DNA from: a bacterium
GTDB taxonomy: Bacteria; Chloroflexota; Dormibacteria; UBA8260; Bog-877
DNA length: 13,085 bases
Assembly (NCBI GenBank): GCA_021802115.1
Contig: JAKABA010000105.1
Coordinates: forward strand, 1 to 13,085
Reading direction: 5' to 3'
The notes beneath the pieces are model-generated. The model worked only from the letters and a program-made list of their open reading frames with translations, did not search any database and was not told the origin of the DNA. Both the position numbers and the translations under genes were made by a program. This document shows positions 13,058-13,085 of the stretch, in pieces (position 1 is the first letter of the stretch; every line of letters begins with the position of its first letter).

Positions 13058-13085
13058 CCGAGATCCTCGCCGCCACCAGCACCAG
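13054..13085 (+). CDS. Start of a downstream gene, partial
   Basis: An ATG overlaps the stop of the CDP-alcohol phosphatidyltransferase gene (ATGA at 13054-13057), preceded by GGGAG at 13045-13049. It opens a frame reading MTEILAATST to the window edge. The junction style matches the coupled genes elsewhere in the window. Ten codons give no clue to function, but the overlap suggests co-translation with the phosphatidyltransferase. Confidence 0.55.
   Translation, partial: MTEILAATST

Overview
The window is uniformly GC-rich, with several GTG starts and ATGA/TGATG/GTGA gene junctions. It looks chromosomal and comes from a high-GC Gram-positive-type bacterium, most likely Actinomycetota or a neighbouring high-GC phylum. 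The assignment rests on the styles of MerA, CmtR-like ArsR, ECF/anti-sigma and mycoredoxin-type proteins and cannot be refined without searches. No rRNA, convincing tRNA, CRISPR array, insertion sequence or phage gene was found.

Layout. (1) 1-2013, minus strand: a tightly overlapping ABC importer operon for a tetrahedral oxyanion (molybdate/tungstate class): lipoprotein binding protein, permease and an ATPase cut by the window edge. (2) 2014-2948: about 930 bp with no convincing gene but several dyads, including an 8-bp-stem hairpin, and an AT-rich promoter/operator island just before merA. (3) 2949-5378, plus strand: mercuric reductase with an N-terminal HMA domain, an overlapping ArsR-family sensor carrying the CmtR three-cysteine arrangement, and a small two-helix membrane protein resembling NrtS. 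(4) 5399-6123, minus strand: a small HMA metallochaperone followed by a MerR-family metal sensor. A MerR-type promoter with a 20-bp spacer and operator dyad precedes them. (5) 6283-8790, plus strand, divergent from the chaperone: a P1B-type heavy-metal ATPase in which the usual transmembrane CPC is YPC. (6) 9275-10101: ECF sigma factor plus overlapping zinc-finger-type anti-sigma factor with a replaced ligand. (7) 10102-11026: poorly coding stretch. (8) 11027-12220: a membrane-anchored glutaredoxin-like protein and a peroxiredoxin-like thioredoxin-fold protein. (9) 12266-13057: CDP-alcohol phosphatidyltransferase-family membrane enzyme, overlapping the start of another gene that runs off the end.

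How the parts may work together. Regions 3-5 form a soft-metal detoxification island with two separate sensors. The ArsR-type sensor sits with Hg(II) reduction; the MerR-type sensor sits with a chaperone/efflux pair. MerA needs thiols and NADPH and heavy metals cause thiol stress, so the neighbouring ECF/anti-sigma pair and the two CxxC redox proteins may be a linked stress response, but that link is inference from position. The most unusual points are the YPC P-type ATPase with its matched HCxxC chaperone, the NrtS-like protein in the place where a mercury transporter would be expected, and the anti-sigma factor lacking a canonical zinc cysteine.
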